This document shows, one piece after another, positions 1-9,252 of a stretch of DNA of 64,000 nt (position 1 is its first letter; the number at the start of each line of letters is the position of its first letter). The position numbers and the translations under genes are program-made. The notes under the pieces are model-generated. The model saw only the letters and a list, made by a program, of their open reading frames with translations, had not been told where the DNA came from and did no database searches. The stretch is from Hanstruepera marina (lineage in GTDB: Bacteria > Bacteroidota > Bacteroidia > Flavobacteriales > Flavobacteriaceae), in contig NZ_JAINVX010000001.1 of the NCBI RefSeq assembly GCF_019880635.1, positions 310,001 through 374,000 of the forward strand, read 5' to 3'.

Positions 1-544
1 GAGTAGATAAGTAATCTTCGAATGCATGCTTATAAGCAGATTGAGCAGTAAGACCAATATTTTCTGTAATCCAGAAATTGATACCAATAGTACCATTTAA
101 TGTTCCAGCTCCAATTGAGTCAACCCAAGTGTAACCACCACCAACTCCTAAATAAGGATCTAGCCATGAATTATTAATCATTGAGCCAAACTTGTACATA
201 ACAACACCGTCTAAACCAAAATAAGAAGCTCCATTGTAAGTAGTGTCATCATCACCAAAATAATCTATTTTGTTGATAGAAGCAGTAGCACCTACAGTAA
301 AACCACTATTGATATAACGATAAACTGAAAGTGTAGATAATGAAGGTAAAATATTCCAATGGTCTTCAGCATTAAAATACTCATCTAAAAAGTCACCTAG
401 TGGAGGATCTTCACCAGTTGGATAGAAATCAACCGCGTTTATTCCAAAGGTAACAGCCCAAGGGTTGTTTTCATCTTGTGCGTAAGTGTTGCTTAAACCT
501 AACATAAGCAACAAAGCGAACAATAATCTGCTAAGATTTTTCAT
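1..544 (-). CDS. Outer-membrane beta-barrel protein, OmpA-like N-terminal part (truncated by window edge)
   Basis: This gene is read leftward from an ATG at 544 and runs off the window, so about 181 N-terminal residues are visible. A clear signal peptide (MKNLSRLLFALLLMLG, ending near NTYAQ) is followed by alternating aromatic and glycine-rich strands with segments such as LGVGGGYTW and GTIGINFW. Flavobacterial OmpA-family porins look like this before their periplasmic peptidoglycan-binding domain, which would lie outside the window. Its own promoter is visible just upstream (580-610). The OmpA-type C-terminus is inferred and cannot be seen here; a plain outer-membrane barrel without that domain remains possible. 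Confidence 0.75.
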   Translation of the reverse strand, partial: MKNLSRLLFALLLMLGLSNTYAQDENNPWAVTFGINAVDFYPTGEDPPLGDFLDEYFNAEDHWNILPSLSTLSVYRYINSGFTVGATASINKIDYFGDDDTTYNGASYFGLDGVVMYKFGSMINNSWLDPYLGVGGGYTWVDSIGAGTLNGTIGINFWITENIGLTAQSAYKHAFEDYLST

Positions 545-579
545 ATTCAAAAATTTAATTTTTAAGTGTTAATTGTAAG

Positions 580-610
580 CAAAAGTAAGTTGTTAAATAT
601 TATTAACAAA
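580..610 (-). promoter_or_regulatory. Bacteroidetes-type promoter for the outer-membrane barrel gene
   Basis: On the minus strand, TTTG (607-610) and TACTTTTG (580-587) are separated by exactly 19 bases. This matches the -33 TTTG / -7 TAnnTTTG consensus of the Bacteroidetes housekeeping sigma factor. The start codon at 544 would follow a leader of about 30 bases. A second TATATTTG box lies at 613-620 but has no matching -33 element that I checked. Confidence 0.6.
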
Positions 611-669
611 GACAAATATAGAAAAATATTGGATATTTCCCCTAAAATGTAGCACTTTGTCAAAAAAAA

Positions 670-1863
670 TCAAATAATTTCTAAAGCCTTTCCAACTTTT
701 TTAAAAGCGGCAATTGCTTTGTCAAGATGTGTTTTATTATGGGCTGCTGAAAGTTGAACTCGTATTCTTGCTTTTTCTTTTGGGACAACTGGAAAAAAGA
801 AGCCAATAACATATATGCCTTCGTCTAACAACATATTAGCCATGGTCTGTGAGAGCTTTGCATCGTAAAGCATGATGGGCACAATGGCAGAATCACCATC
901 AATAATATCAAAGCCGGCAGTTTGCATTTCGGATTTAAAGTAGTTGGTATTCCATTCTAACTTGTCTCGCAATGACGTGTCATTTTTTAACAAATCGAAT
1001 ACTTTTATGGATGCACCAACAATTGCAGGGGCCAAAGAGTTTGAAAACAAGTAAGGTCTTGAGCGCTGTCTTAACATTTCAATAATCTCTTTCTTGCCTG
1101 TGGTGTAGCCTCCCATAGCCCCACCCAATGCTTTTCCTAATGTTCCGGTAATGATATCTATTCGGGCCATCACTCCTTTTTCTTCTAATGTTCCACGACC
1201 TGTTTCGCCAATAAACCCGGCAGCGTGGCACTCGTCTATCATGACTAATGCATCATATTTATCGGCTAAATCGCAAATCTGATCTAAAGGTGCTACTAGA
1301 CCATCCATAGAAAAGACACCATCAGTAACTATAATTTTAAATCGAGCACCATTTTTGTTGGCTTCAACAAGCTGTTTTTCCAAATCAGCCATGTCGTTAT
1401 TTTGATAACGATAGCGCGCTGCCTTACACAAGCGAACACCATCGATAATTGAAGCGTGATTTAAGGAGTCTGAAATAATAGCATCTTCAGGGCCCAATAA
1501 CGGTTCAAAAACACCGCCATTGGCATCAAAAGCAGCTGCGTAAAGAATGGTATCTTCGGTTCCATAAAAATCGGCGATTTTACTTTCAAGTTCTTTGTGA
1601 ATATCTTGTGTTCCGCAAATAAAACGAACCGAAGACATCCCAAAGCCATGGGTGTCCATAACGTCTTTTGCAGCTTGAATAACTTCGGGGTGAGCAGATA
1701 ATCCTAAATAATTGTTGGCACAAAAATTCAATACTTTTTCGCCAGTATTTAATGTGATTTCTGCTCCTTGTGCTGATGTAATTATGCGTTCGGTTTTAAA
1801 TAAACCATTATCTTTTATGGCTTGTAATTCGTTTTCTAAATGTTCTTGTATTTTGCCGTACAT
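670..1863 (-). CDS. kbl: Glycine C-acetyltransferase (2-amino-3-ketobutyrate CoA ligase)
   Basis: This 397-residue PLP enzyme of the alpha-oxoamine synthase family cleaves 2-amino-3-oxobutyrate with CoA to give glycine and acetyl-CoA, the second step of threonine degradation. The PLP lysine lies in [10 protein letters not shown] at residue 244, the position used in E. coli Kbl. The upstream motifs [12 protein letters not shown] and [15 protein letters not shown] (PLP ring-stacking/aspartate region) are also intact, and the length equals the family norm. I chose the ATG at 1863 because the only in-frame codon further upstream is a TTG at 1881. It sits 20 bases after the AddA-like gene on the same strand, and a TAAATTTG box overlapping that gene's stop (1879-1886) could give it a separate promoter with a very short leader. 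Threonine dehydrogenase (tdh) is not in the window. Confidence 0.93.
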   Translation of the reverse strand: MYGKIQEHLENELQAIKDNGLFKTERIITSAQGAEITLNTGEKVLNFCANNYLGLSAHPEVIQAAKDVMDTHGFGMSSVRFICGTQDIHKELESKIADFYGTEDTILYAAAFDANGGVFEPLLGPEDAIISDSLNHASIIDGVRLCKAARYRYQNNDMADLEKQLVEANKNGARFKIIVTDGVFSMDGLVAPLDQICDLADKYDALVMIDECHAAGFIGETGRGTLEEKGVMARIDIITGTLGKALGGAMGGYTTGKKEIIEMLRQRSRPYLFSNSLAPAIVGASIKVFDLLKNDTSLRDKLEWNTNYFKSEMQTAGFDIIDGDSAIVPIMLYDAKLSQTMANMLLDEGIYVIGFFFPVVPKEKARIRVQLSAAHNKTHLDKAIAAFKKVGKALEII

Positions 1864-1883
1864 GAGTTTTGTTTTTTGCAAAT

Positions 1884-4800
1884 TTAAAATTCTTTTACTT
1901 CAATTCCATCATTTATATAAACAAGTATTTGTTTGATAACTTTATACTTCATTTTAGTTAAAACAGCTTTGTAATCGTCTAGTTGAGATATATGTTTGTT
2001 GTCAGATTGACCCGATTTGTAATCAATTATTACAACTTCATTTTTGTCATTAATATTCAATCTGTCTGGGCGTAATATTTTTCCAGATTTTGAAATAATA
2101 TCCAGTTCATTATAAACGTTGTAATCAGCTGTAAAATAACCAGCTAATTTCGAGTGGTTTACAATGCTTTTCACCAAAGGTTCTAACAGAGTTATTTGAC
2201 TAATGTTGTAGGTTTTATCGTCTTTAAATTTACTAATAGCTAGATTAACATCGTCTGAAGTTTTTATAAATGACATAATTTGATGTACAAGGTTTCCTTT
2301 TTCAATAGCTTTGCCTTGGGCTGTATCCCATAAATAACCCGAATTAGTTATTATTTTAATATCATGACTTTCTTTAGAAACACTTATATATTTTAATTCT
2401 TCTAAATCGCTAGAGACATTTTCTAGTGGTGATGGTTTCCTTTTCTTTGTACCAAAACCATAATTTAGTTTTGCTTCATCCCATAAGTTTAGTTCTTTAA
2501 GATAGCTTATAAAGAAACCTGCATAAGTATTCGGGTTTACATCTCCTTTTGAGTTTATGTCCTTTTTTGAAATAATATGTAGCTGTTCAACAGGTCTTGT
2601 TAATGCAACGTATAACAGATTGAGATTGTCTAATTCTAATTCAGACTGATGCCTATTGAATATAGCTTGGCCTTTAGTTCCAAAATGGTCAAACTGTTTT
2701 GAATAGTTTAGGAGCGCATAATTAAATCCGTTATATTGTTCTGAATCTAGTTGAAACCACTCTTTAGGTTCTTTTTCTTGATAAATATTGAGGTCTGCAT
2801 AAGGAAAAATAACAACAGGGAATTCCAAACCTTTAGATTTGTGAATGGTCATGATTTGTACTGCATTAAAACCTTGTGGAGAAACAATACTTAATTGTGA
2901 TTTTTTAGATTCATAATAGTCTAAAAAGCTAATAATATCTGCTTGCTTTTTGCGAGTGAAATCTAAAACTACATCCATAAAATATTGAACAAAAGCATCA
3001 GAATCAGGTGCGAGGTTAAATTCTCTTATGAGTGTTTCTGCGAGTTCGAATAGAGAAAGCTGGGATAAATAGGCAATACTCGTTTTGTGCCCTAAAGCTT
3101 CAAACAATTCAGGATTGGCAATGTTTAAATATTTTTTAAAAAAGGTATGCTTGTCTGTAATGTTGTTTTGGTTTGCAATGAAGTTGAGTACTTCAACTTT
3201 AGTTTCAATATTTTCTGGTTGCGTAATTAATTGTAAGACGTGAATTATAAAACGGATTTTTGGAGAATTATTGATGAGCAAGGTTTCAGAAGACATAATA
3301 GAAATATCGTTAGCGCTTAAGTATTCTGAAACCGCAATGCCTTCTTTCTTTTTTCGTACAAGAACACAAATATCATTTAATTCAAAACCATTGCCAAGGC
3401 AATTTAAAATGGCTTCATACACCTGTTTAGAGTAGAGTTCATTTTTGTCAAATTCGGTATTAGAGTCTATATCAAGAAAGCTCAAGTTAACACAACCAGC
3501 ATGCTTTTTTTCAATATTTTGATCAATGGATGTGTAAAGATTTTGATAATATGTATTGCTAAATACAGAAGAGGAAAGAAACCTAAAAAAACCATTGTTA
3601 AAAGTTACAATTTCATGATAACTTCTAAAATTTGACGCCAATGATATAACTTTCGGCTCAACAGGAAACGGGTTTTTGGTCTTGTTGAATAAATCAATAA
3701 ACTGTTCTGCTTGGCCTCCTCGCCATCGATAAATAGCTTGTTTAGCATCTCCAACCAACATGGCTGTACCGTTTTCTGCCGATAAAGCATTGTCTAAAAG
3801 AGGGATTAAATTTTCCCACTGTAATTGCGAAGTATCTTGAAACTCGTCGATAAAATAATGTTTGAATTTTTCACCTAAACGTTCATAGATAAAAGGCGTG
3901 GGTTGACCTTTAATTTCGTTGCTAATCAAAGTATTGAATTCTGAAATAAGGAGCAGGCTCTCTTCAGTTTTTAATTGGGTTACTTCTTTTTGAATTTCGT
4001 TTAAAACCGATAATGGTGTGATGTTGCTGTAAATGCTTTTTAAAAATTTATGTAAATAAAATAAATTCCGTGTTTCATTAAATTTATCAACAAGTGTGGG
4101 TTTTACATCATCTAAAATAGCTTTAATGTTTTCAGGTGTTTTAGATTCAGGGTATAATGGTTTTTCTTCTAATTTTAGAACCCAAGTTTTATCATAATCA
4201 TATTCCAGATTTAAATCTTTTAATTTTAAAAAATAATTGGGTAGATAAGCTCTGCTCCCACCAAGAAAGTCGTTAAACTCGAGTCCGCATTCAGAAATAA
4301 GTGTAAGTGCAGACCGGCAGGTGTTTACTAGGTTTTGCTCAACGTCTTGAATTTTAATTCTAATAGATTTTTTAAATACTTTAAAGTCTTGAGATGTTTT
4401 ACCTTTTAAGCTGTTGAGAAATGCCCAATCATTTTCATTGGTTAAGAGCTTGGCAATCTTGTTAAAGTCAAAGGAAATATCCCAGCTTTTGTCATCATCT
4501 GCTTTTTCAATAGCAAAGTCTACAAGTAGTTTGGTTAATTCCTTTTCTGTTCCCGCTTTTGATATAAGTCTGTCTACAGCCTCATTAAGTACGCGGTCGG
4601 TATCCAGTTCAACCTCAAAATTTAAAGGGAGTTTTAAATCGTAGGCAAAGGTTCTTATTAATTTGTGCGTGAGACCATCTATGGTTGAAACGTCGAAAGC
4701 GGCATAATTATGCAAAATTTCATCGAGTATTATCTTGCTTTTTTCATGGATGTTTCGCGCAGAAAGATGCAGCTCATCACGTATTAAATTGAATAAATCT

Positions 4801-5027
4801 GTCGGGCTTTCTAAAATTGAAGGCGAAGAAAATTCAGTTAAGGCTTCAAGAATTCTAGACTTCATTTCGCCAGCTGCTTTATTGGTAAATGTAATGGCTA
4901 AAATGTGCTTAAAATGAGAAGGCAATTTGGCTTGAAATAAAAGCGACAAATACGATTTAACAAGTGTAAAGGTTTTACCACTTCCTGCCGATGCGTTATA
5001 AATTAAAAACGAGTTGCCTTCAGACAT
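1884..5027 (-). CDS. AddA/RecB-like UvrD-family helicase-exonuclease
   Basis: This 1047-residue superfamily 1A DNA helicase has a C-terminal nuclease, as in AddA, the subunit that processes double-strand breaks for recombination. Walker A ASAGSGKT is at residues 12-19. Motif II is in [13 protein letters not shown], motif III in [14 protein letters not shown], motif V in [18 protein letters not shown] and motif VI in [13 protein letters not shown]. The last 150 residues carry RPDRLN and VIIDYKSG, the core of a PD-(D/E)xK nuclease. Length and domain order fit AddA rather than UvrD or PcrA. The usual partner AddB-like nuclease is not next to it in this window; it may lie beyond the left edge. 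Transcription is leftward, divergent from sodA. Confidence 0.88.
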   Translation of the reverse strand: MSEGNSFLIYNASAGSGKTFTLVKSYLSLLFQAKLPSHFKHILAITFTNKAAGEMKSRILEALTEFSSPSILESPTDLFNLIRDELHLSARNIHEKSKIILDEILHNYAAFDVSTIDGLTHKLIRTFAYDLKLPLNFEVELDTDRVLNEAVDRLISKAGTEKELTKLLVDFAIEKADDDKSWDISFDFNKIAKLLTNENDWAFLNSLKGKTSQDFKVFKKSIRIKIQDVEQNLVNTCRSALTLISECGLEFNDFLGGSRAYLPNYFLKLKDLNLEYDYDKTWVLKLEEKPLYPESKTPENIKAILDDVKPTLVDKFNETRNLFYLHKFLKSIYSNITPLSVLNEIQKEVTQLKTEESLLLISEFNTLISNEIKGQPTPFIYERLGEKFKHYFIDEFQDTSQLQWENLIPLLDNALSAENGTAMLVGDAKQAIYRWRGGQAEQFIDLFNKTKNPFPVEPKVISLASNFRSYHEIVTFNNGFFRFLSSSVFSNTYYQNLYTSIDQNIEKKHAGCVNLSFLDIDSNTEFDKNELYSKQVYEAILNCLGNGFELNDICVLVRKKKEGIAVSEYLSANDISIMSSETLLINNSPKIRFIIHVLQLITQPENIETKVEVLNFIANQNNITDKHTFFKKYLNIANPELFEALGHKTSIAYLSQLSLFELAETLIREFNLAPDSDAFVQYFMDVVLDFTRKKQADIISFLDYYESKKSQLSIVSPQGFNAVQIMTIHKSKGLEFPVVIFPYADLNIYQEKEPKEWFQLDSEQYNGFNYALLNYSKQFDHFGTKGQAIFNRHQSELELDNLNLLYVALTRPVEQLHIISKKDINSKGDVNPNTYAGFFISYLKELNLWDEAKLNYGFGTKKRKPSPLENVSSDLEELKYISVSKESHDIKIITNSGYLWDTAQGKAIEKGNLVHQIMSFIKTSDDVNLAISKFKDDKTYNISQITLLEPLVKSIVNHSKLAGYFTADYNVYNELDIISKSGKILRPDRLNINDKNEVVIIDYKSGQSDNKHISQLDDYKAVLTKMKYKVIKQILVYINDGIEVKEF

Positions 5028-5083
5028 TAAATAAATTTTGATACAAGATAAAAACTATCAATGATTTGATAGGTATTTATTAT

Positions 5084-5114
5084 TTTTAATTGCTACCTAT
5101 TATCCTTAAATTTG
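5084..5114 (+). promoter_or_regulatory. Probable sodA promoter
   Basis: A TAAATTTG -7 box (5107-5114) matches TAnnTTTG and lies 35 bases upstream of the sodA start codon. Nineteen bases further upstream is TTTT (5084-5087), a three-of-four match to the -33 TTTG. The match is plausible but the -33 half is weak in such AT-rich DNA. Confidence 0.45.
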
Positions 5115-5149
5115 ATGGAATTTAATATTAACAAATAAAAATAGAAATT

Positions 5150-5758
5150 ATGGCTTTCGAATTACCGAAATTAAAATATGCTTATGATGCTTTAGAGCCT
5201 CATATAGACGCACGTACAATGGAAATACACCACTCAAAGCACCATGCTGGTTATACGTCTAAATTAAATGCCGCGGTAGAGGGAACCGATTTAGAAGGTA
5301 AGACCATTGAAAATATTCTAACCAATTTAGATTTGGCAAACATGGGTGTTAGAAATAATGGCGGAGGTTTTTACAACCATTCCTTATTCTGGGACGTTAT
5401 GAATCCAGATGATAGAGGTTATCTTTCTGGCGAGTTAAAAGATGCTATAGAAGCAGAGTATGGTTCTAAAGATACTTTTGTTGAGGCTTTTAGTAAAGCA
5501 GCCGCTACACAATTTGGTTCTGGTTGGGCTTGGCTGTGTGTTCACAAAGGAGGAAAAGTTGAAGTGTGTTCAACACCTAATCAAGATAATCCTTTAATGC
5601 CTGGGGTTGGCTGTGGCGGAACGCCTATTTTAGGTTTAGATGTTTGGGAGCACGCCTATTATCTTAACTATCAAAATAGACGTCCTGATTATATTGATGC
5701 GTTCTTTAAAGTCATTAATTGGAACGAAGTTGAAAGACGTTATGCAGAAGCAAAATAA
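5150..5758 (+). CDS. sodA: Superoxide dismutase, Mn/Fe family
   Basis: This 202-residue cytoplasmic enzyme dismutates superoxide to oxygen and hydrogen peroxide. The four metal ligands are visible as His27 (in EIHHSKHH), His77 (in FYNHSLFW), Asp164 and His168 (in [11 protein letters not shown]). The segments [10 protein letters not shown] and YQNRRPDY favour the Mn or cambialistic subgroup over strict Fe enzymes; this is inference from family patterns and metal use cannot be proved from sequence. There is no signal peptide. It is a single-gene unit: a probable promoter lies just upstream and a perfect 19-bp terminator hairpin begins 11 bases after the stop codon. It is divergent from the AddA-like gene. 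Confidence 0.95.
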   Translation: MAFELPKLKYAYDALEPHIDARTMEIHHSKHHAGYTSKLNAAVEGTDLEGKTIENILTNLDLANMGVRNNGGGFYNHSLFWDVMNPDDRGYLSGELKDAIEAEYGSKDTFVEAFSKAAATQFGSGWAWLCVHKGGKVEVCSTPNQDNPLMPGVGCGGTPILGLDVWEHAYYLNYQNRRPDYIDAFFKVINWNEVERRYAEAK

Positions 5759-5769
5759 ACCTAATGCAT

Positions 5770-5815
5770 AAAACAACAAAAAAGGCGAGCAGAAGTTCGC
5801 CTTTTTTGTTGTTTT
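5770..5815 (+). terminator. Intrinsic terminator of sodA
   Basis: A perfect 19-bp stem (5770-5788 with 5797-5815) encloses an 8-base loop, with the GGCGA/TCGCC core at the apex and an A-tract/T-tract base. Because of the flanking A and T tracts it can act in both directions. It directly follows the sodA stop. Confidence 0.85.
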
Positions 5816-5865
5816 ATGGTTTTGAAAAAGAGGAAAAAGTTTAGAGTGTTTTTATATTGAAAATG

Positions 5866-5936
5866 AAAAAAGGTGAACAGAAGTTCACCTTTTTTGCCCC
5901 AAATCTACCATAAACTTAACCTACTTATGTTATGGT
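5866..5936 (+). repeat. Hairpin plus 40-base conserved module, copy 1
   Basis: A 13-bp perfect stem (5866-5878 with 5883-5895, loop AGAA) with A/T tracts resembles a second terminator. It is followed at once by a 40-base segment (5897-5936, beginning CCCCAAATCTACC) that recurs at 6094-6133 with 39 of 40 identities. Within that segment ACCATAAAC and GTTATGGT (5907-5915 and 5929-5936) can pair as a second hairpin with a single bulged base. No open frame covers it. Confidence 0.75.
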
Positions 5937-6060
5937 GGAGCAAATATAACGTTGCTTTTCTTAAATGAAAAAAATTAATAGATAAACGACTAATAAATTG
6001 GCTAAAGGAAACAAAATGAAGTTTTTAAGTGGTGTTATAGGGCAAAAATAGAAGTCAAAT

Positions 6061-6133
6061 AAAAAAAGGCGAACGATAGTTCACCTTTTTTTGCCCCAAA
6101 TCTACCATGAACTTAACCTACTTATGTTATGGT
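6061..6133 (+). repeat. Hairpin plus 40-base conserved module, copy 2
   Basis: This is a second copy of the element at 5866-5936. The first hairpin (6061-6074 with 6079-6092, loop GATA) has one C-A mismatch, and its loop differs from copy 1. The 40-base module (6094-6133) differs from copy 1 at one position only, A to G, and that base is the bulged nucleotide of the second hairpin, so pairing is preserved. Confidence 0.75.
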
Positions 6134-6242
6134 AGTACTAATGTAGATTTTATTTATTTAGAAACGTATAAAAAATAGATAAACTGCATTTTTTTTAGCT
6201 TAAAAGCATATTTTATCAGATAAACTGCATATTTTCAACAAC
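6134..6242. other. Intergenic tail of purF with a 13-base direct repeat
   Basis: The sequence between the repeated hairpins and the purF stop codon is AT-rich and holds no open frame. The 13-mer AGATAAACTGCAT occurs twice, at 6177-6189 and 6218-6230. I see no terminator for purF other than the hairpins to the left, which could serve in the leftward direction. Confidence 0.4.
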
Positions 6243-8141
6243 TTAATAAGCCCGTTCTTTATTCCCTTCAAAGAAATTAATGAACGCTTTATTTACTACT
6301 CTGTTTCCACCAGAAGTTGGGTAATCTCCGGTAAAATACCAATCGCCTAAATTTTTAGGGCAGGCTTTATGTAAATTCTCTACAGATTGAAAAATAGTTT
6401 GCACTTCGGCATTAACAGTATCATCACAAATTAATTCTGCAATTTTGTTGGAGATTTCTTCATCTGTAAATTCTGCATATAAATCCTTAACAAAATTCCT
6501 AACATCCTTATCTTCCAAATCTACTTGCGCTTTACATTTATTGTATACTTCTTGTACCAAGTAATATTTATTGTTTTCTTCCAATAAATCTAACATAGCC
6601 CTAAAGGCAATTAAATCTTCTAATCGCGCCATATCAATCCCATAGCAATCAGGATATCGTATTTGTGGGGCTGATGATACTACAACTATCTTTTTAGGAT
6701 TTAGGCGATCCATCATTTTAATAATACTCTTTTTTAAGGTTGTGCCTCTAACAATACTGTCATCAATAATAACTAGATTGTCTGTGGGTTTAATTACGCC
6801 ATAGGTCACATCATAAACGTGAGCAACCAAATCGTCACGACTACTATCCTCTGTTATAAATGTTCGTAGTTTAACATCCTTTATTGCTATTTTTTCAATA
6901 CGTGGTCGTTCAGACAAAATATCGGTAACAGTCTCGGCACTTAAGCCACCTTTTCCATCTAAAATGGCTTGTGTTTTCTTTTGGTTTAAATAATCTTCAA
7001 CGGTTTCAATCATGCCAAAAAATGAGGTTTCGGCAGTATTTGGTATAAAAGAAAACACTGTATTTCTTGTGTCGTTATCTATGGCTTCAAGTACTTTCGG
7101 CATTAACAGCTTTCCAAGTTCTTTGCGCTCCTGATAGATTTCGGCATCACTCCCTCTTGAAAAATAAATACGTTCAAACGAGCAGGCTTTGCGTTCCAAA
7201 GGTTCTATAATTTTATGAATAGAAACTTCTCCAGATTTTTTAGTAATAATGGCATGGCCGGGTTCCAATTCTTTTACATCATCAAAATCCACATTGAAAA
7301 CGGTTTGTATAACTGGTCTTTCTGATGCTACCACCACCACTTCATCGTCTTTATAATAATATGCTGGTCTGATGCCTGCAGGATCACGTAACACAAACGA
7401 ATCGCCATGACCCAATAAACCGGCCATGGCATAACCACCATCCCAATTTTTGGAAGCTTTTTTCAATATTTTGGCAACGTTTAAACGCTCTGCAATTAAG
7501 GGTGAGCATTCGCTTTTGCTATAGCCTTCCTTTTTTAACTTTTTGTATGCTTTAGATACGGCATCATCAAGGAAATGACCAATTTTTTCCATAATGGTTA
7601 TAGTATCGGCTTTTTCCTTAGGGTGTTGCCCTAATTTTACTAAACCATCAAACAACTGATTTACATTGGTCATATTAAAATTTCCGGCAACAATAAGATT
7701 ACGATGCATCCAATTATTTTGACGTAAGAAAGGATGCACGCTTTCAACGCTGTTTTTGCCAAAAGTTCCGTATCGCACATGCCCCAATAAAACTTCACCT
7801 ATGTATGGGATGTGTTTTTTTTGTAAGGCTACATCATTGGCATATTCAGGGTGTTCTGTAAGGTCTTTATTAATGCGGTCATTAATTTGGGCAAAAATAT
7901 CTTGTATTGGTTGTTGTGCAATAGATCGTACACGGCTTATATAACGCTCACCTGGCTTGGTGTCTAATTTAATACTTGCAAATCCTGCACCATCTTGACC
8001 ACGATTGTGCTGTTTTTCCATCATTAAATACATTTTGTTTACACCATAAAAGGCACTGCCATATTTCTCCTTGTAATATTCTAATGGCTTAAGGAGTCTT
8101 ATTTGTGCAATTCCGCATTCGTGTTTTAAAGCGTCACTCAT
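6243..8141 (-). CDS. purF: Amidophosphoribosyltransferase
   Basis: This 632-residue enzyme makes 5-phosphoribosylamine from PRPP and glutamine, the committed step of purine synthesis. The N-terminal Ntn glutaminase begins at Cys9 (HECGIAQIR), implying removal of an 8-residue propeptide, and GRGQ-like HNRGQDGAG and HVRYGTFG follow. The phosphoribosyltransferase half carries the PRPP loop VIIDDSIVRGTT and the segment SAPQIRYPDCYGIDM. It is about 125 residues longer than E. coli PurF, the extra length lying mainly in the middle and at the C-terminus; this long form is usual in Flavobacteria. Only 49 bases separate it from the upstream PfkB gene, and an intrinsic terminator fills that gap (8159-8187), so purF may be controlled by readthrough or by a promoter inside the PfkB gene. 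Confidence 0.92.
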   Translation of the reverse strand: MSDALKHECGIAQIRLLKPLEYYKEKYGSAFYGVNKMYLMMEKQHNRGQDGAGFASIKLDTKPGERYISRVRSIAQQPIQDIFAQINDRINKDLTEHPEYANDVALQKKHIPYIGEVLLGHVRYGTFGKNSVESVHPFLRQNNWMHRNLIVAGNFNMTNVNQLFDGLVKLGQHPKEKADTITIMEKIGHFLDDAVSKAYKKLKKEGYSKSECSPLIAERLNVAKILKKASKNWDGGYAMAGLLGHGDSFVLRDPAGIRPAYYYKDDEVVVVASERPVIQTVFNVDFDDVKELEPGHAIITKKSGEVSIHKIIEPLERKACSFERIYFSRGSDAEIYQERKELGKLLMPKVLEAIDNDTRNTVFSFIPNTAETSFFGMIETVEDYLNQKKTQAILDGKGGLSAETVTDILSERPRIEKIAIKDVKLRTFITEDSSRDDLVAHVYDVTYGVIKPTDNLVIIDDSIVRGTTLKKSIIKMMDRLNPKKIVVVSSAPQIRYPDCYGIDMARLEDLIAFRAMLDLLEENNKYYLVQEVYNKCKAQVDLEDKDVRNFVKDLYAEFTDEEISNKIAELICDDTVNAEVQTIFQSVENLHKACPKNLGDWYFTGDYPTSGGNRVVNKAFINFFEGNKERAY

Positions 8142-8158
8142 TGTTTTAGTTATGTAAT

Positions 8159-8187
8159 TAAAAAACGCGCTCGTTTTTGAGCGCGTT
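8159..8187 (-). terminator. Intrinsic terminator between the PfkB gene and purF
   Basis: On the minus strand a 9-bp stem AACGCGCTC/GAGCGCGTT (8164-8187) with a 6-base loop is followed directly by a run of six T, the classic terminator pattern. Its end lies only about 18 bases before the purF start codon at 8141. Confidence 0.85.
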
Positions 8188-8190
8188 AGT

Positions 8191-9117
8191 TTATGTTAAT
8201 TCAATTTCAAATTGTGTCAAATTTTTAAACTGCTGTAGGCGTTTAAGAACTTCAGGATCATTTAAATCCTTCATACGTTCTGTTCCAAATTTTTCTACGC
8301 AAAACGAGGCTAATGCCGAACCAAAAACAACTGCATTTTTCATGTTTTCGAAAGAGACATTATCTGTTCTTGCAAGATAACCAATGAAGCCACCAGCAAA
8401 GGTGTCGCCAGCTCCGGTGGGATCAAATACTTCTTCTAGTGGCAACGCAGGCGCATAAAACACATTGTCATCATGAAACAATAAAGCACCGTGTTCACCT
8501 TTTTTTATAACCACATATTTTGGTCCCATTTCATGAATTTTTTTAGCAGCAACAACCAAAGAGTATTCGCCGGTTAGTTGTCTGGCCTCTTCATCATTAA
8601 TGGTAATAACATCTACTTTACGTATTACTTTATGTAAATCTTCAAGAGCATTGTCCATCCAAAAATTCATGGTGTCTAAAACCACGAGTTTAGGTTTGCG
8701 GGTCATTTGCTCTAAAACACTCAATTGAACAATAGGGTGCAGATTGCCTAACATAACATATTCTGCATCTTTATAATCTTGAGGAACAATGGGGTTAAAA
8801 TCGGCAAGTACGTTCAATTCTGTTGCCAATGTATCGCGTGTGTTCATGTCGTTATGATAGCGTCCGCTCCAAAAAAAGGTTTTACCATCTTTTACAATTT
8901 CAACACCAGAAATATCAATGTTTTTCTTTTCTAATAAATTAAGATATTCTTCAGGAAAATCACCTCCAACAACAGAAACAACAGAAGTATTAATATCAAA
9001 TTGTGATGCAGCAAGACCAATAAAAGTGGCAGCGCCACCAAGTATTTTATCGGTTTTTCCAAAAGGCGTTTCAATGGCATCAAAAGCAACGGTTCCTACA
9101 ATAACTAGCTTGCTCAT
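8191..9117 (-). CDS. PfkB-family carbohydrate/nucleoside kinase
   Basis: This 308-residue ribokinase-fold enzyme transfers the ATP gamma-phosphate to a sugar or nucleoside hydroxyl. The C-terminal PfkB signature DPTGAGDTFAGG is intact with the catalytic base at Asp238. The N-terminal glycine-rich substrate segment KILGGAATFIGLAAS and the mid-protein NDEEARQLTG are also present. It lacks obvious features that name the substrate; adenosine, fructose and ribokinase-like activities are all possible. The position directly upstream of purF on the same strand suggests a link to nucleoside or purine metabolism, but that is inference. A TATATTTG -7 box lies at 9140-9147, 23 bases before the start. Confidence 0.85.
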   Translation of the reverse strand: MSKLVIVGTVAFDAIETPFGKTDKILGGAATFIGLAASQFDINTSVVSVVGGDFPEEYLNLLEKKNIDISGVEIVKDGKTFFWSGRYHNDMNTRDTLATELNVLADFNPIVPQDYKDAEYVMLGNLHPIVQLSVLEQMTRKPKLVVLDTMNFWMDNALEDLHKVIRKVDVITINDEEARQLTGEYSLVVAAKKIHEMGPKYVVIKKGEHGALLFHDDNVFYAPALPLEEVFDPTGAGDTFAGGFIGYLARTDNVSFENMKNAVVFGSALASFCVEKFGTERMKDLNDPEVLKRLQQFKNLTQFEIELT

Positions 9118-9139
9118 AAAATAGTTTCAAAATTTGCTG

Positions 9140-9147
9140 CAAATATA
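9140..9147 (-). promoter_or_regulatory. Candidate -7 box for the PfkB kinase gene
   Basis: TATATTTG on the minus strand matches the Bacteroidetes -7 consensus TAnnTTTG and lies 23 bases upstream of the kinase start codon. No convincing TTTG was found 19 bases further upstream, so the call rests on the -7 half only. Confidence 0.4.
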
Positions 9148-9252
9148 CGGTTTTTTAACAGTCCACTATTATAAATTGTCAACTCACTATTTTTTATTTT
9201 CAAATAAGGAAGAAAATGTTGAGGTTTGATTAGAACAAATAAAAAACAATAA

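Noticed and set aside
1864-1881. Six-residue upstream extension of kbl
   Set aside because: It would need a TTG start; the ATG at 1863 gives the normal Kbl length and places the PLP lysine at residue 244.
5770-6133. CRISPR array or integron-like array in the sodA-purF gap
   Set aside because: Only two or three related hairpins are present, with unequal spacing, unlike spacers, and each with terminator features.
6177-6230. Attachment site or CRISPR repeat from the 13-base direct repeat
   Set aside because: Two short AT-rich copies with no flanking mobile genes are likely to be chance.
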